Assembly (NCBI RefSeq): GCF_005405105.1
Contig: NZ_BJDK01000031.1
Coordinates: 1 to 44,517, forward strand
Reading direction: 5' to 3'
From: Lactiplantibacillus dongliensis
GTDB lineage: Bacteria > Bacillota > Bacilli > Lactobacillales > Lactobacillaceae
Length of the DNA stretch: 44,517 nucleotides
The notes below the pieces were generated by a model, which was given only the letters and a program-made list of their open reading frames with translations, was not told where the DNA came from and ran no database searches. Below are positions 31,606-41,155 of this stretch, piece after piece; positions within the stretch are counted from its first letter, which is position 1; every line of letters begins with the position of its first letter. Both the position numbers and the translations under genes were made by a program.

Positions 31606-33744
31606 ATGCACATCGACCAACTTGATATTCGCCAAGGAACCGCCAACTCGCCCCATCGGTCAAACGGTAATTGCCTACCATACGTTGGCGTGCCAATGGG
31701 AATGAACTACTATGTCGCCCAGACTAATGGCGCGGCCAATAGCTGGTTTTTCCAACCAACTGATTCCCAATTTGAAGGGATTCGCGTGACCCATCAGCCC
31801 AGCCCTTGGATTGGCGACTACTGCCACTTTTTAATCACCGCAGTACAGTGGCACGATCCCCAAACCAATCCCGACTTTACTGGCAACTACCAGCCAGACC
31901 GGGCAACTTTCCAAGCGAATTATTTAGCAATCTACGATGACCACTTTAATGTTCACAATGAACTGACACCGACCACTTACGGGGCAGCATTACGCTACCG
32001 CTTTGATCGTCTGTTAGCGGAACACCATGGCCTACAGATTCAGCTACCCGATGACGGCGGCTTTCGACTGATCGATAATCATATTCAACTCTATACCGCG
32101 GACTATCATGGCGGCGAAGACCCGAACCTAACGATGTACGCGGAACTTAGCTTACCAGCCATTGATATTGCCCACTCTGGCTACTATGATGACCAAGGTA
32201 CTTGGCAAACGACAACTGAAGCGACCGGCCACCAGTTGACCCTTTTAGTAGCCACGCCAGCCATCGACTTTGACGCGCGGTTAGCCACGTCGTTTATTAG
32301 CGCTGAACAAGCGAGTTTAAATCTCAGTCGGATTAGCCAGCGGTCATTTGGCCAGCTTAAAAATGAAAGCGCCAACCGTTGGAATGATTACTTAGACCGG
32401 GTCAGCGTTCGTGATCATCATGCAGCGGTAGTGCAAACCTTTTATACTTGTTTATACCGTTTATTCCTCTTCCCGCAACGGTTTTACGAAATCGACGCTA
32501 AGCGGCAATCAATCCATTACGATACGACGGCTAAAACGGTCAAGCCCGGCATTTTATATACCAATAATGGCTTTTGGGATACGGCTAAATCCGTTTACGC
32601 CCTCTTTTCAATCTTGGCGCCCGAACTCTTACCCAAATTCTTACGGGGCTTTTTGACATCGTATCAAGAAACCGGCTTTTTACCCCGCTGGCTGGCACCG
32701 GATGAACGTGGGATGATGCCGGGGAACTTAGTGGACTCCATTATTGCGGAATGCGCTAAAAAAGGCCTCGCTACTGACTTGCTACCGGAGCTGCTGACAG
32801 CCATGATTGACAGCGATACTAAGCCCGCCGAAAACAGCCGTTACGGTCGAACGGGGGGCGCTGACTATGATCAGTACGGTTACTTGCCCGCTGATCAATA
32901 TCCAGAAAGCGTCAATCGCACGCAAGACTATGCTTATAGCGACTACTGTATCGGCCAAGTTGCGGCCGTGTTAAAACAGCCGCAATTGGCACAGACCTAT
33001 TGGCAGCAGTCAAAGCGTTACCTGAACTTGCTTGATAAGCAAACGGGCTTCTTACGTCCTAAAAATACTGATGGCAGCTTTAAAGCCAACTTTGCGCCGG
33101 ACCGTTGGGGTGGCGATTATACTGAAGGTAGTGCCTGGCAAAACAGCTTTAGCGCCTTTCATGATATCGATGGCCTAATGACGGCAATGGGTGGTCCTGA
33201 CAAACTCGATGCCCAATTAACTGCCCTATGTAACACCCAACCGACTTATCAAATCGGCGGGTATGATATGGTCATTCATGAAATGACTGAGATGGCCGCC
33301 GTTGATTACGGCCAGTTAGCCATCTCTAATCAACCAAGCTTCCACCTCCCGTATCTCTTCGCCTTAGCTGGGCATCCAGAAAAGACCCAAGTCGTGGTTA
33401 AACAATTACGCAAGTTATTCGACGCTTCGGTAACTGGCTTTCCTGGTGATGAAGATAACGGCTCAATGTCAGCTTGGTTCATCTTTGCTTGTCTGGGCTT
33501 TTATCCCGTCTGCCCCGCTGACGCCGAATATGTCTTAGGCCTGCCTGCGTTCGATGAAGTGACATTACATCTCGCTGATCACGATCTGACCTTAACGACC
33601 GCTAACAATCATGACCACAATAATTTCGTCCAACAAGTCACGCGCGATGGACAAGCATTCCAGGCGACCACAATCAGTCATGCTGATTTAATGGCGACTC
33701 AACACTTGGCAACTCGGCTGGGATTAGTGCCAAATACACGCTAG
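31606..33744 (+). CDS. GH92 alpha-mannosidase, cytoplasmic form
   Basis: A 712-aa enzyme with the GH92 signatures GNCLPYVGVPMGMNYY near the N-terminus, TNNGFWDTAKSVYALF, the catalytic region HEMTEMAAVDYGQLAISNQPS, and NGSMSAWFIFACLGFYPVCPAD. Family members are calcium-dependent exo-alpha-mannosidases, often alpha-1,2-specific. In Bacteroidetes most are exported, but here no signal peptide is present, matching intracellular streptococcal and enterococcal homologues. AAGGAGG lies across the end of the regulator gene, 5 nt of spacer separate the two, and co-translation is likely. It completes the set alpha-1,2, alpha-1,6 and GH38 activities. Confidence 0.92.
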   Translation: MHIDQLDIRQGTANSPHRSNGNCLPYVGVPMGMNYYVAQTNGAANSWFFQPTDSQFEGIRVTHQPSPWIGDYCHFLITAVQWHDPQTNPDFTGNYQPDRATFQANYLAIYDDHFNVHNELTPTTYGAALRYRFDRLLAEHHGLQIQLPDDGGFRLIDNHIQLYTADYHGGEDPNLTMYAELSLPAIDIAHSGYYDDQGTWQTTTEATGHQLTLLVATPAIDFDARLATSFISAEQASLNLSRISQRSFGQLKNESANRWNDYLDRVSVRDHHAAVVQTFYTCLYRLFLFPQRFYEIDAKRQSIHYDTTAKTVKPGILYTNNGFWDTAKSVYALFSILAPELLPKFLRGFLTSYQETGFLPRWLAPDERGMMPGNLVDSIIAECAKKGLATDLLPELLTAMIDSDTKPAENSRYGRTGGADYDQYGYLPADQYPESVNRTQDYAYSDYCIGQVAAVLKQPQLAQTYWQQSKRYLNLLDKQTGFLRPKNTDGSFKANFAPDRWGGDYTEGSAWQNSFSAFHDIDGLMTAMGGPDKLDAQLTALCNTQPTYQIGGYDMVIHEMTEMAAVDYGQLAISNQPSFHLPYLFALAGHPEKTQVVVKQLRKLFDASVTGFPGDEDNGSMSAWFIFACLGFYPVCPADAEYVLGLPAFDEVTLHLADHDLTLTTANNHDHNNFVQQVTRDGQAFQATTISHADLMATQHLATRLGLVPNTR

Positions 33745-33754
33745 ATTTTCTTTG

Positions 33755-34135
33755 TTACTTCGAGTTAGCTAGCGTAAATTTGCCACTCTGGTTGGGCCAG
33801 AATCGGCTGGAACGTGGTGGCCACGTTTTCGAGCCACAGTGCGGTCTCGAAAGCCGGGCTTTGACTAAGCTGAGAAAACCACTCAACTAAGTCAAACGGC
33901 ACCACTGAGCCAATTCTGGCCCGCCCGACGCTAATTCGCAGTGACTTAAAAATACTGTTTAATCATGTTCAACCGGTGACTTTTACTTAGTTATTGGTCT
34001 CTAAAACATTCAGCCGTATCGTTGGTTTTAGTGTAAGTAGTCCACTTGTAATTAGGTCAAGACCGGTTTTGAAAATTTCATTTGCCGTCTCAGCAGTTTA
34101 AAGAGCGACCGCTAAGGAGCAAATTCAACAGATAC
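33755..34135. repeat. Composite structured intergenic element (B' plus degenerate A')
   Basis: B' (33780-33930) starts TTGCCACTCTGGTTGGG. Its outer stem is GGGCCAGAATCGGCT against AGCCAATTCTGGCCC, with hairpins TTTCGAG/CTCGAAA and TTTGACTAAG/CTAAGTCAAA. The A' part (about 33990-34130) is degenerate, keeping TCTCTAAAACATTCAGCC and a TTGGTTTTAG/AATTAGGTCAA pair. Same orientation as the copy at 7391 and inverted relative to 42550. It lies downstream of GH92. Confidence 0.7.
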
Positions 34136-34168
34136 CCAACGTCTTAATTCACTAATTTCGAACAATCT

Positions 34169-34216
34169 AAAAGCGACCAGCCCAACGATATCATTTTCGT
34201 TAAGCTGGTCGCTTTT
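34169..34216. terminator. Bidirectional terminator between GH92 and the two-component genes
   Basis: AAAAGCGACCAGC pairs with GCTGGTCGCTTTT, with an inner AACGA/TCGTT stem. Both outer ends are A/T runs, so it can stop the GH92 operon on the plus strand and the yesN-type gene on the minus strand. Confidence 0.85.
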
Positions 34217-34339
34217 AAGAGGTTACGATTAAAATTCAAAAGATAGCTCAATACCAAATACACCATCATCGTAATGGCCGTATTTCCAATATATTCTACT
34301 ATTTCTAACTGATTAAATAATCACTCAAACCAACTTTAG

Positions 34340-34508
34340 TCGTAGTGACCAGCCGGTTCGCCGTGTCGAATCACTTGAACCGGTGAACTTCCGGTTTTAG
34401 TGATTGGGCCAGCTTGTTAGACGTGGCTTTCGGCTAACAAGTGCCCTGCAGACCGTTTTTCGGCTGCAGGTCTGCCCCACCGCGAATCGGCTGGTCAACG
34501 GAGACGGA
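34340..34508. repeat. Three-hairpin structured element, class C, copy 1
   Basis: The outer stem pairs TGACCAGCCGGTTCGC with GCGAATCGGCTGGTCA. Inside are three hairpins: AATCACT/AGTGATT, CTTGTTAG/CTAACAAG and CCTGCAG/CTGCAGG. The edges read TCGTAG on the left and GGAGACGGA on the right. An inverted copy with paired base changes is at 42307-42476. It lies just past the stop of the response-regulator gene. Confidence 0.75.
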
Positions 34509-34536
34509 CATCTATCGACTAGTCTAACAAGTAGTA

Positions 34537-36009
34537 TCACACCGGCCGTCGCTGATGTTGTTGCCGGTACTCTTTCGGTGAAATATCACAAATCACCCGG
34601 AAGTTTTTATAGAAATAACCACTATTAGTATAGCCGATTGCCAACGCAATGTTATTAATGCTTTCATCCGTTCGCGCCAACATCGACTTGGCTTGGTCAA
34701 TGCGATATTGATTCAAATATTTTGAAAAGCTCGTATGCACTTCTTTTTTGAATAATTGGCCTAAATAAACTGGATTAAGGTGCAACCGCTCGGCCACTTG
34801 TGTCAACGATAAATCATGCGCATATTCTTTAGCTACGATATCGACGACTCGATTAATATTCTGCGAAAAGACATACTGCTGCTTGGGTTCATAGTCCGCA
34901 ATCAAGGTTGTCAGACAGGTCTCTAGAACCGCCATGGTGGGCGCTTCATCAATCGCGTTCAATTGATCTTCGTAGGCGCGATTACTGAATGATTGATAAT
35001 TACTAATCGCATTCAAAATGAGAAACGCAACTTGCCGCGCATATGAAGGTACCACGTGTTCAGTAATGAGTTCGGCAAAAATTGCCTGAACTAATTTCGT
35101 CATTAACGCTTGATTCCCCACTGCCAGTGCTTGTTTAAATTCATCGAGTGACACCTTCGGAATCTCAGCTTGCCGCAGCCATTCGGTCCGGGCTGAACCG
35201 GATAGAAACGGTGCCTTTTCTTCATAAAACTGGTACAGTTCCGCCAACGTCTGGGCTTGTTCCAGACTTTCACTCAAGCGACCCAGTTGATTCACCCGCT
35301 GGCCAACCGTAATAAAGGCGGTCCCGGTAATGAGCTGGTCAGCTTCCAATTGTCGAATAAATTGATTCAGTAAAATATGGGTTCCCGCAAAACAAATGAT
35401 AAGTTGGTCGGCAGCCGGATAATATAACCGTTGCGCCTGGGCATCGCAGGCTGCCATTAATGGCGCCATCGCTGGCACCACGTTACAACAGACCACGGTA
35501 AATTCATGTTGATCAGTGGGAATCCCAGCGCTAGTTAACAATTGCGCGGTTTGTCCAGTGGTTAAATCACCGGCTACTAGCCGTTCAGTCTGCATTTCGA
35601 CATAATAATGCTGCGTTGCTTGCTGTTGTTGCCGTTCGTCCAATCGCTGCTTGACCTTAGTTAAGATTGTCGTCAATTCGGTCGCACTCACGGGTTTCAA
35701 TAAGTAATCCATCGCGCCTAGACGCAAAGCGGCTTTGACGTAATCAAACTCTTGATAACCAGAAAGGACTAAGACCACGGGTGGTTGTGGTAACTGCTGT
35801 AATTGTTGCATCAGTTCAATTCCGGTCATCTCTGGCATCCGTACATCGGTAATCACTAAGTCAATGACCTGTTCCCGGGCGACTTGTAACGCTTGCTGCC
35901 CATTACGCGCCGTCTGAACAATCGTAAACCCCAATGCGGTCCAGTCGACGACCTTAGTCATCCCTTTTAAAATCATATATTCATCATCCACGATCATGAC
36001 GCGTTGCAT
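34537..36009 (-). CDS. YesN-type response regulator with AraC DNA-binding domain
   Basis: A 490-aa protein. The receiver domain (residues 1-120) has VDDE at 8-10, phosphoacceptor Asp55 in ITDVRMPEMTG and Lys in YLLKPVS. A poorly conserved middle follows, then two AraC helix-turn-helix motifs at the C-terminus (LSLTQVAERLHLNPVYLGQLFKK and INNIALAIGYTNSGYFYKNFR). This is the layout of YesN/LytTR-unrelated regulators paired with YesM kinases that control sugar ABC importers. Its start lies inside the kinase gene (26-nt overlap), which implies translational coupling. The expected target is the ABC-transporter operon upstream, and possibly the mannosidases. Confidence 0.9.
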   Translation of the reverse strand: MQRVMIVDDEYMILKGMTKVVDWTALGFTIVQTARNGQQALQVAREQVIDLVITDVRMPEMTGIELMQQLQQLPQPPVVLVLSGYQEFDYVKAALRLGAMDYLLKPVSATELTTILTKVKQRLDERQQQQATQHYYVEMQTERLVAGDLTTGQTAQLLTSAGIPTDQHEFTVVCCNVVPAMAPLMAACDAQAQRLYYPAADQLIICFAGTHILLNQFIRQLEADQLITGTAFITVGQRVNQLGRLSESLEQAQTLAELYQFYEEKAPFLSGSARTEWLRQAEIPKVSLDEFKQALAVGNQALMTKLVQAIFAELITEHVVPSYARQVAFLILNAISNYQSFSNRAYEDQLNAIDEAPTMAVLETCLTTLIADYEPKQQYVFSQNINRVVDIVAKEYAHDLSLTQVAERLHLNPVYLGQLFKKEVHTSFSKYLNQYRIDQAKSMLARTDESINNIALAIGYTNSGYFYKNFRVICDISPKEYRQQHQRRPV

Positions 36010-37732
36010 CGGTTGTCCCCCTCACAAAAGTTAGCATCACCGTCAGTCCGCCTTGTTGGTTCCGAGTCAGCGTCATCGTCGCACGCTCCCCAAAGTAACC
36101 TTGTAGCCGTTCATACACATTGCGCAAACCAATCGAGGTCCGTTCGCCGGTCACTTGTTGGCTTTTGATCTGGGCCTGAACGGTTGCTAGTTGCGCCGCT
36201 GACATCCCCCGACCGTTATCTTGAACTTGCAAGTAGACCCGCTGCTGACCATCTTGCCAAGCTTTGACACTGACCACATTATCGGTCCGTAAATAATCAA
36301 TTCCATGCGCAAAATAATTCTCGACTAACGGTTGCAAGATAAACTTTGGAATCGTCAGGTCCGCTAATATTGGCGCCAATTGCAATCCATACGCGATTTG
36401 GTCAGGAAAACGCATCTGGTACAAATAAATGTATTTCTCGATAAATTCAGTTTCTTTGGCCAACGTAGTCGTGGGCGATTGATCGGTATTGTTCCGTAAT
36501 AACGCTGCAAATGCATAGACCACCTCTGCCAGTTCATTTTGATCCTCCGCAACCGCGTACATTCGAATATATTCCAAAGTATTGTACAAAAAATGCGGCT
36601 GGATTTGCGACTGCAGGGCCTTCATATTCGCATCGCGTTGCTCGATCTCTAACTGATAGATCTGATACACATAAGTGTTGATTTCATCCAGCATCTGATT
36701 AATTCCCGTCGCCATTATCTTCAAATCGCCAGATTGTGCGGGCACTTTTAGTCGCACTGCCAGATCACCTCGACCGACCAACGCCATCGATTGAATCATT
36801 TGTTGCAGCTGGAGGCGATACCGCCGAAATGTCAGCCATAACCCGCCAAATAAGATGACATCAATCGCTACCGCTTCAGCCCCTAACGTCCAGTTTTTAA
36901 GCCGTTGCTGCTGCCGGACAACCGCCCGATCAGTCATCGCCACCAAGATACTGCCATCCGCCAACTTACTAGTGCGATACCGATACTGTTGGGCAAACGC
37001 GGCTGAGCCGGACGCTTGCCGGCCAAAGGTGCGTTGTACCCGGCTGACCGTCTGGCGTGCTGATCTTGCTGTCACCTCACGGCCATGAAAGTGGTAGCTG
37101 GCTTGACCAGTCGGTGTTAAGGCCAGCACTTGCAAGTTAGCGCCACGGTTCAACTTGTTAAGTGCCGTAGTTAAGGTCTGCGTCTGATACGTCAACGTCA
37201 AGGTACCATAACCACGTAAATTGGCATTATCCACAAATGGATAACTAAATTGAAACCGTGGCCGTGAGCTCACGCGGCGCATGGTCTTATAACCGCCTGG
37301 CGTCTGTCGATCCGCAACAAAACTAGTCTTGAAATCGCTCATTGTGATTCGGACTTGTTCAATCGTTGGATTGCTCATTAAAAGCTGCAACGTCTCATCT
37401 GGCAAATAATAAAAAGCTTCATGATTAGAGGTCGTCTGACTATACGTCAAGTAAGCAGCGGGATTTAACTCAAAATACTTGTTCAGATTTTTGACCTGAC
37501 TGCTCGTACTAGTCAGATGCTGGCCTAATTCATGCACCTCGCGCGCATTGGCCGTCACTTGATCGGCGACTTTGTCTAAGCCATTCGTGAGACTCGCATC
37601 GATGGCGCGATTATCATTGGCAGTTGTCGTGGTCCCCATATAAAGCGCGAACAGCCCGATCACGGTACTCAAAAGGACGGCGTAAGTCGCCATTAATTGT
37701 GAAAAATTATAATTACGCCGCCATTTGAACAT
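35984..37732 (-). CDS. YesM-type sensor histidine kinase
   Basis: A 582-aa membrane kinase. One membrane helix near residues 13-33 (ATYAVLLSTVIGLFALYMG), an extracellular sensor of about 240 residues, a second helix near 285, a HAMP linker, the His_kinase motif QIQPHFLYNTLEYIRM (phosphoacceptor His near 380), and an ATPase domain with LVENYFAHGIDY and QDNGRGM. In other systems YesM kinases sense extracellular sugars, sometimes through the solute-binding protein. The ATG at 37732-37730 is chosen because GGGGGT is 2-3 nt upstream; the ATG at 37750 lacks a site. Confidence 0.9.
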   Translation of the reverse strand: MFKWRRNYNFSQLMATYAVLLSTVIGLFALYMGTTTTANDNRAIDASLTNGLDKVADQVTANAREVHELGQHLTSTSSQVKNLNKYFELNPAAYLTYSQTTSNHEAFYYLPDETLQLLMSNPTIEQVRITMSDFKTSFVADRQTPGGYKTMRRVSSRPRFQFSYPFVDNANLRGYGTLTLTYQTQTLTTALNKLNRGANLQVLALTPTGQASYHFHGREVTARSARQTVSRVQRTFGRQASGSAAFAQQYRYRTSKLADGSILVAMTDRAVVRQQQRLKNWTLGAEAVAIDVILFGGLWLTFRRYRLQLQQMIQSMALVGRGDLAVRLKVPAQSGDLKIMATGINQMLDEINTYVYQIYQLEIEQRDANMKALQSQIQPHFLYNTLEYIRMYAVAEDQNELAEVVYAFAALLRNNTDQSPTTTLAKETEFIEKYIYLYQMRFPDQIAYGLQLAPILADLTIPKFILQPLVENYFAHGIDYLRTDNVVSVKAWQDGQQRVYLQVQDNGRGMSAAQLATVQAQIKSQQVTGERTSIGLRNVYERLQGYFGERATMTLTRNQQGGLTVMLTFVRGTTDATRHDRG

Positions 37733-37774
37733 TGACCCCCAACTCCTCATTTAAACTAACAATGACTGCCTGGT

Positions 37775-37845
37775 GCTACTATCGTCGCTCTGCTTGAGCC
37801 AACATTTTAGCAACCAACCGGCGGCAACTTTAACGATTACCAAGC
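37775..37845. repeat. Small fragment of the A/B element overlapping the yesL-type gene end
   Basis: CAACATTTTAGCAACCAACC and CGGCGGCAAC, then TTACCAAGCGC, match the A' right end of the element at 7720-7760; CTGGTGCTA on the left resembles the other terminus. The last codons of the DUF624 protein (Ala-Leu-Gly-Asn-Arg-stop) come from the GCGCTTGGTAA terminus. Confidence 0.5.
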
Positions 37846-38447
37846 GCTAACTGCGTCTGTAATTGCTGGTACCATTGCCGACTAATAAAGGTCGTCCAGA
37901 TCAAAACTAACGGCACCGTCCCAAACAAGATCAAACCCGGAAATTTATACGTGACAACCACGATGATTCCGTAGCCACCAATGGTTTTTAACACGTTAAA
38001 GAAATTGCTAAAAAATTGCATAACCGCTAACTTCAACAAATCACGCGGCTTGGCCTGATACGCACCAGCTAAGATAATTAAGTTATTGAACACACAACTA
38101 AATAACAAAATCGCAAAGATTAACACAAAGTCTAAAATCAAAAAGCCAATTCCCCGCAACTGTACGGCTAACCAGAGATTCATCAGTAACAGGCCTAGGA
38201 GCACCGCACCACTATAAAAATAAACATTGCCCGCTTTGAAATAACGTTTGAATAAGTTAGTGGCCGCTTTAACCGTGTCCAACTGATAACGCCAGCCGTT
38301 GTGATGATATAAATCACTAATCATTAATAATGCCGGTCCGATACCGAATAATCCTCCACCAGCGAAACTGAACAACCAAAATAACAAGCTGAGTTTAATA
38401 ATCGTATAACTGCGAATAAACGCCTTTTGCAAGCCTGTACTAATCAT
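37830..38447 (-). CDS. YesL/DUF624-like membrane protein
   Basis: A 205-aa protein with about five hydrophobic segments (LSLLFWLFSFAGGGLFGIGPALLM, FYSGAVLLGLLLMNLWL, FLILDFVLIFAILLF, NLIILAGAY, YGIIVVVTYKFPGLILFG). DUF624 proteins are routinely encoded with YesMN two-component systems and lplABC-type importers; their molecular role is unknown. The ATG at 38447-38445 is preferred, 7 nt after AGGGGA; another ATG at 38453 is too close to it and the frame is open further upstream. It sits between the solute-binding protein gene and the kinase gene. Confidence 0.85.
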   Translation of the reverse strand: MISTGLQKAFIRSYTIIKLSLLFWLFSFAGGGLFGIGPALLMISDLYHHNGWRYQLDTVKAATNLFKRYFKAGNVYFYSGAVLLGLLLMNLWLAVQLRGIGFLILDFVLIFAILLFSCVFNNLIILAGAYQAKPRDLLKLAVMQFFSNFFNVLKTIGGYGIIVVVTYKFPGLILFGTVPLVLIWTTFISRQWYQQLQTQLALGNR

Positions 38448-38535
38448 TATCATATCCCCTTTAGCGTGTCTTGTCGCCAGTTTTCGGCAACCTTTAATAA
38501 CATTATCATCAATCACACTAATTATTTACACCAGT

Positions 38536-38570
38536 AAAGACGCTCGCATTTTTTAGATGCGCGCGTCTTT
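38536..38570 (-). terminator. Hairpin between the solute-binding protein and YesL genes
   Basis: AAAGACG pairs with CGTCTTT, with an inner CGCAT/ATGCG stem. Only TTTA follows on the minus strand, so it probably attenuates read-through or protects the solute-binding-protein mRNA instead of stopping all transcription. Confidence 0.6.
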
Positions 38571-38604
38571 AGGTTAAATCATGTGTGGGCTACTAGTCGC
38601 AGCG

Positions 38605-40077
38605 CTATTGTTTGGCTAAAAATTCTGTATATTGCTTCTGTAATAACTTTTGAACTTTGTCATAACCGGCACCTTTTAACGCTTTATCCATCTTCTTGAT
38701 GGTTGGCTTTGGATCAGAAGTCCCGGTATTCAAGCCGTCGATATATTGATTCATGACGTTTTGAATATTGGTAATTTCAGTCTTCACACTACTGGTATCG
38801 GGGGTAAATCCAAGTAATGGTGAGGACTTAGCCGCCTTAATACTGGTATCCCGTTCTTTGATCATCTTGTCCGTAATCGCATCGGTCGTATAGAGATTCT
38901 TGTTGTTCCCAGTCATCCAGGCGCCCATTTGGTTCGATGGATCATACTTAGACGTTAACTTAATCTTATCCGTACCGGTCTTCTTGAAGTCAGTGCCTTC
39001 CGCACCCCAAACTAACCCATTTAACAAAGTCTTATCCGTGTTGATTAGGCCTAAGACTTTAACAGCTAGTTCTTTATGTTCAGAACCATTACCAACCACC
39101 CAGTCAAAGACTTGTGATTGCGACAAACTCTTCAATGGCACCGTAATTGCTTTGGATTCGATTGCGTCTTTCTTACCCGCAGTGTTGTTCAACTGGAAAT
39201 CACCATAATCGAATGGGCCTTGCGTTTCTTGGCGCGCGAACCAGGTATTGCTGGCAATTGGATAGTCGGTATTGCTAGTTGCCGCATCTTGAGAAATATA
39301 GCCTGCTTGGTAATACTTATGCATCGCGGCTAAGCTAGACTGCATTTGCGCCGTATCATATTGGTTCACAATCTTTTTGCCGTTAGCGCCCTTGCTAATA
39401 TCAACGGCAAATGGCAAGGTATTACCGAGTGGATAGTCAAAGTTGGACTCGACTTTGAACCCTTTACCCGCAGCTAAAGCAACGGTGTGCTTATCCTTTT
39501 CATGGAACGCTTTTAACGCACTGTTCAACGTTTCGTATGAGTTCACTTTGCTGATATCAATGTTATATTTGTCGACAAACTTTTTATTGAACGAAATCAC
39601 TTGGGTTGAATAAACGTTGGCATTTACTGGTACCGCATACAATTTACCGTCGATCTTATTCCCTTTAATATAAGCAGAATCAATCTGCTTGTACGCTTCC
39701 GGGGCATACTTCGGTAAGAGCTTAGTCAGATCAGCGTAAGCACCCTTTTGGGCATTAACCGCATAGTTATCGGCCTTAGCGATATCGTAATGTTCCCCAG
39801 AAGAAACGATGACCGACATTTTTTGTGAATAATCGCCCCAACCAATATACGTAATCTTTAATTTGGCATTCGCTTTTTTTACTAAAATTTTGTTCGCCCG
39901 TTTGATCATCGCATCGTATTGTTTCGGTTTATCCCCGATTTGATACATCGTTAACGTAGTGGGCCCCTTAGAACTTGAACTGCTTGATGATGATTTATTG
40001 TTGCCGCAAGCTGATAGTGTGATTGCTAAACCAGCTGCTAACCCCGTAATTGCAACGACCTTTTGCCATTTTGCCAT
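38605..40077 (-). CDS. ABC importer solute-binding lipoprotein (LplA/YtcQ type)
   Basis: A 490-aa extracellular binding protein. The signal peptide ends in the lipobox LSAC-GNN near residue 22, followed by a Ser-rich linker. The extracellular_solute-binding fold is seen from LTMYQIGDKPKQYDAM through DKYNIDISKVNSYETL to the C-terminal helices. This size and the neighbouring LplB/LplC permeases place it in the family that binds oligosaccharides, including the N-glycan binders of streptococci. The ATG at 40077-40075 follows AAAGGTGCG. The frame extends 37 codons upstream, but that part looks non-coding and would mask the signal peptide. It is the third gene of the importer operon. Confidence 0.9.
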   Translation of the reverse strand: MAKWQKVVAITGLAAGLAITLSACGNNKSSSSSSSSKGPTTLTMYQIGDKPKQYDAMIKRANKILVKKANAKLKITYIGWGDYSQKMSVIVSSGEHYDIAKADNYAVNAQKGAYADLTKLLPKYAPEAYKQIDSAYIKGNKIDGKLYAVPVNANVYSTQVISFNKKFVDKYNIDISKVNSYETLNSALKAFHEKDKHTVALAAGKGFKVESNFDYPLGNTLPFAVDISKGANGKKIVNQYDTAQMQSSLAAMHKYYQAGYISQDAATSNTDYPIASNTWFARQETQGPFDYGDFQLNNTAGKKDAIESKAITVPLKSLSQSQVFDWVVGNGSEHKELAVKVLGLINTDKTLLNGLVWGAEGTDFKKTGTDKIKLTSKYDPSNQMGAWMTGNNKNLYTTDAITDKMIKERDTSIKAAKSSPLLGFTPDTSSVKTEITNIQNVMNQYIDGLNTGTSDPKPTIKKMDKALKGAGYDKVQKLLQKQYTEFLAKQ

Positions 40078-40137
40078 TTTATTTTCGCACCTTTCTTGTG
40101 TGTGTAACTGTGACTGACCTAACTTTTTGGTTGTGTT

Positions 40138-40200
40138 TTGATGACTGCAACGTGTTTGGTAAAGCTGGGGGATCCGCTTGCTGGGCAATGCTCAACTCTA
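40138..40200. repeat. Short intergenic sequence related to the 1248-1470 repeat
   Basis: GATCCGCTTGCTGGGCAATGC and the following CTCA share TCCGCTTGCT and GGCAATGCTCA with the repeats at 1248-1470. It fills the gap between the permease stop and the lipoprotein gene. Homology is short, so the assignment is tentative. Confidence 0.35.
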
Positions 40201-40223
40201 CCCCGCTTTGCCGCTCGCACTAC

Positions 40224-41144
40224 TTATTCTTTGACCCCACCAATCGTCAAACCCCGAACAAAATACTTCTGGAAGAATGGGTAGCTCAACGCGATCGGCG
40301 CTACCGAAATGACGACCATCGCCATTTGAGTGGCTTCTTTGGGAATATTCGAAAGTCCGGTTGCGTACTGTGCCCCTTGCGTTGCATTTTGCGACAGCAT
40401 TTGAATATTGGATTGAATCTGCATTAGCAAGTATTGTAACGGTACTAAGCGTGTGTTTTGAATGTACAGCAACGCGTTGAACCAATCGTTCCAATACCCT
40501 AAAGCCGCAAATAAGCTAATCGTGGCAATCCCCGGTACCGCTAATGGTAAGACGATTTGGCAGAAGATCCGCATTTCACTGGCGCCATCAATGCGGGCTG
40601 CTTCGATAATTGATTCGTTCACTTGCCGTTTAAAGAAGGTTCGCATGACGATAATGTTGAACGGGCTGACCGCCATCGGTAAGATCAAGGCCCATAACGT
40701 ATCTTTGAGTTGTAGCAAGTTCGTCATGACGATGTAGTTCGCTACCATCCCGGGGGTGAACAACATCGTAATCAAACAAAATAACGTGAAGAACCGGCGA
40801 TAACGGAAGCTTGAACGCGAGATTGAATACGCGTAAGTCGCGGTAAACGTGGCATTAATGGCCGTTCCCAAAACGGTCACTAACAACGTCACGCCTAAAG
40901 CGTTCAGTAATTTACCACTCATCCGGCTCAGGTATTCATACCCTGCCATACTCCATTGGGCTGGCCAGAATTGATAGCCATTCGTAACCAAGGAGTGTTC
41001 ACTTGAAAATGAAATGACGATAATGAAGATCAAGGGTAGTAAACAAGAGATGGCAAACAAGGCCACCAAGATGTTAAAACAAAGGTTTGCGCCGGGACCA
41101 AATGAGCGAATCTCAACGGTTGAAATTTCTTTTTTACGCCACAT
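40224..41144 (-). CDS. ABC sugar-importer permease, LplC/YtcP type
   Basis: A 306-aa inner-membrane permease with six predicted helices. The coupling EAA motif reads EAARIDGASEMRIFCQIVLP, followed by the conserved PGIATI. The N-terminal FNILVALFAISCLLPLIFIIVISFSSE is typical of LplC/YtcP proteins. It follows the LplB-like permease after 11 nt, and together they would form the channel for the glycan importer. It needs an MsmK-type ATPase, which is not part of this operon. Confidence 0.92.
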   Translation of the reverse strand: MWRKKEISTVEIRSFGPGANLCFNILVALFAISCLLPLIFIIVISFSSEHSLVTNGYQFWPAQWSMAGYEYLSRMSGKLLNALGVTLLVTVLGTAINATFTATYAYSISRSSFRYRRFFTLFCLITMLFTPGMVANYIVMTNLLQLKDTLWALILPMAVSPFNIIVMRTFFKRQVNESIIEAARIDGASEMRIFCQIVLPLAVPGIATISLFAALGYWNDWFNALLYIQNTRLVPLQYLLMQIQSNIQMLSQNATQGAQYATGLSNIPKEATQMAMVVISVAPIALSYPFFQKYFVRGLTIGGVKE

Positions 41145-41155
41145 TTGCGTCCCTC

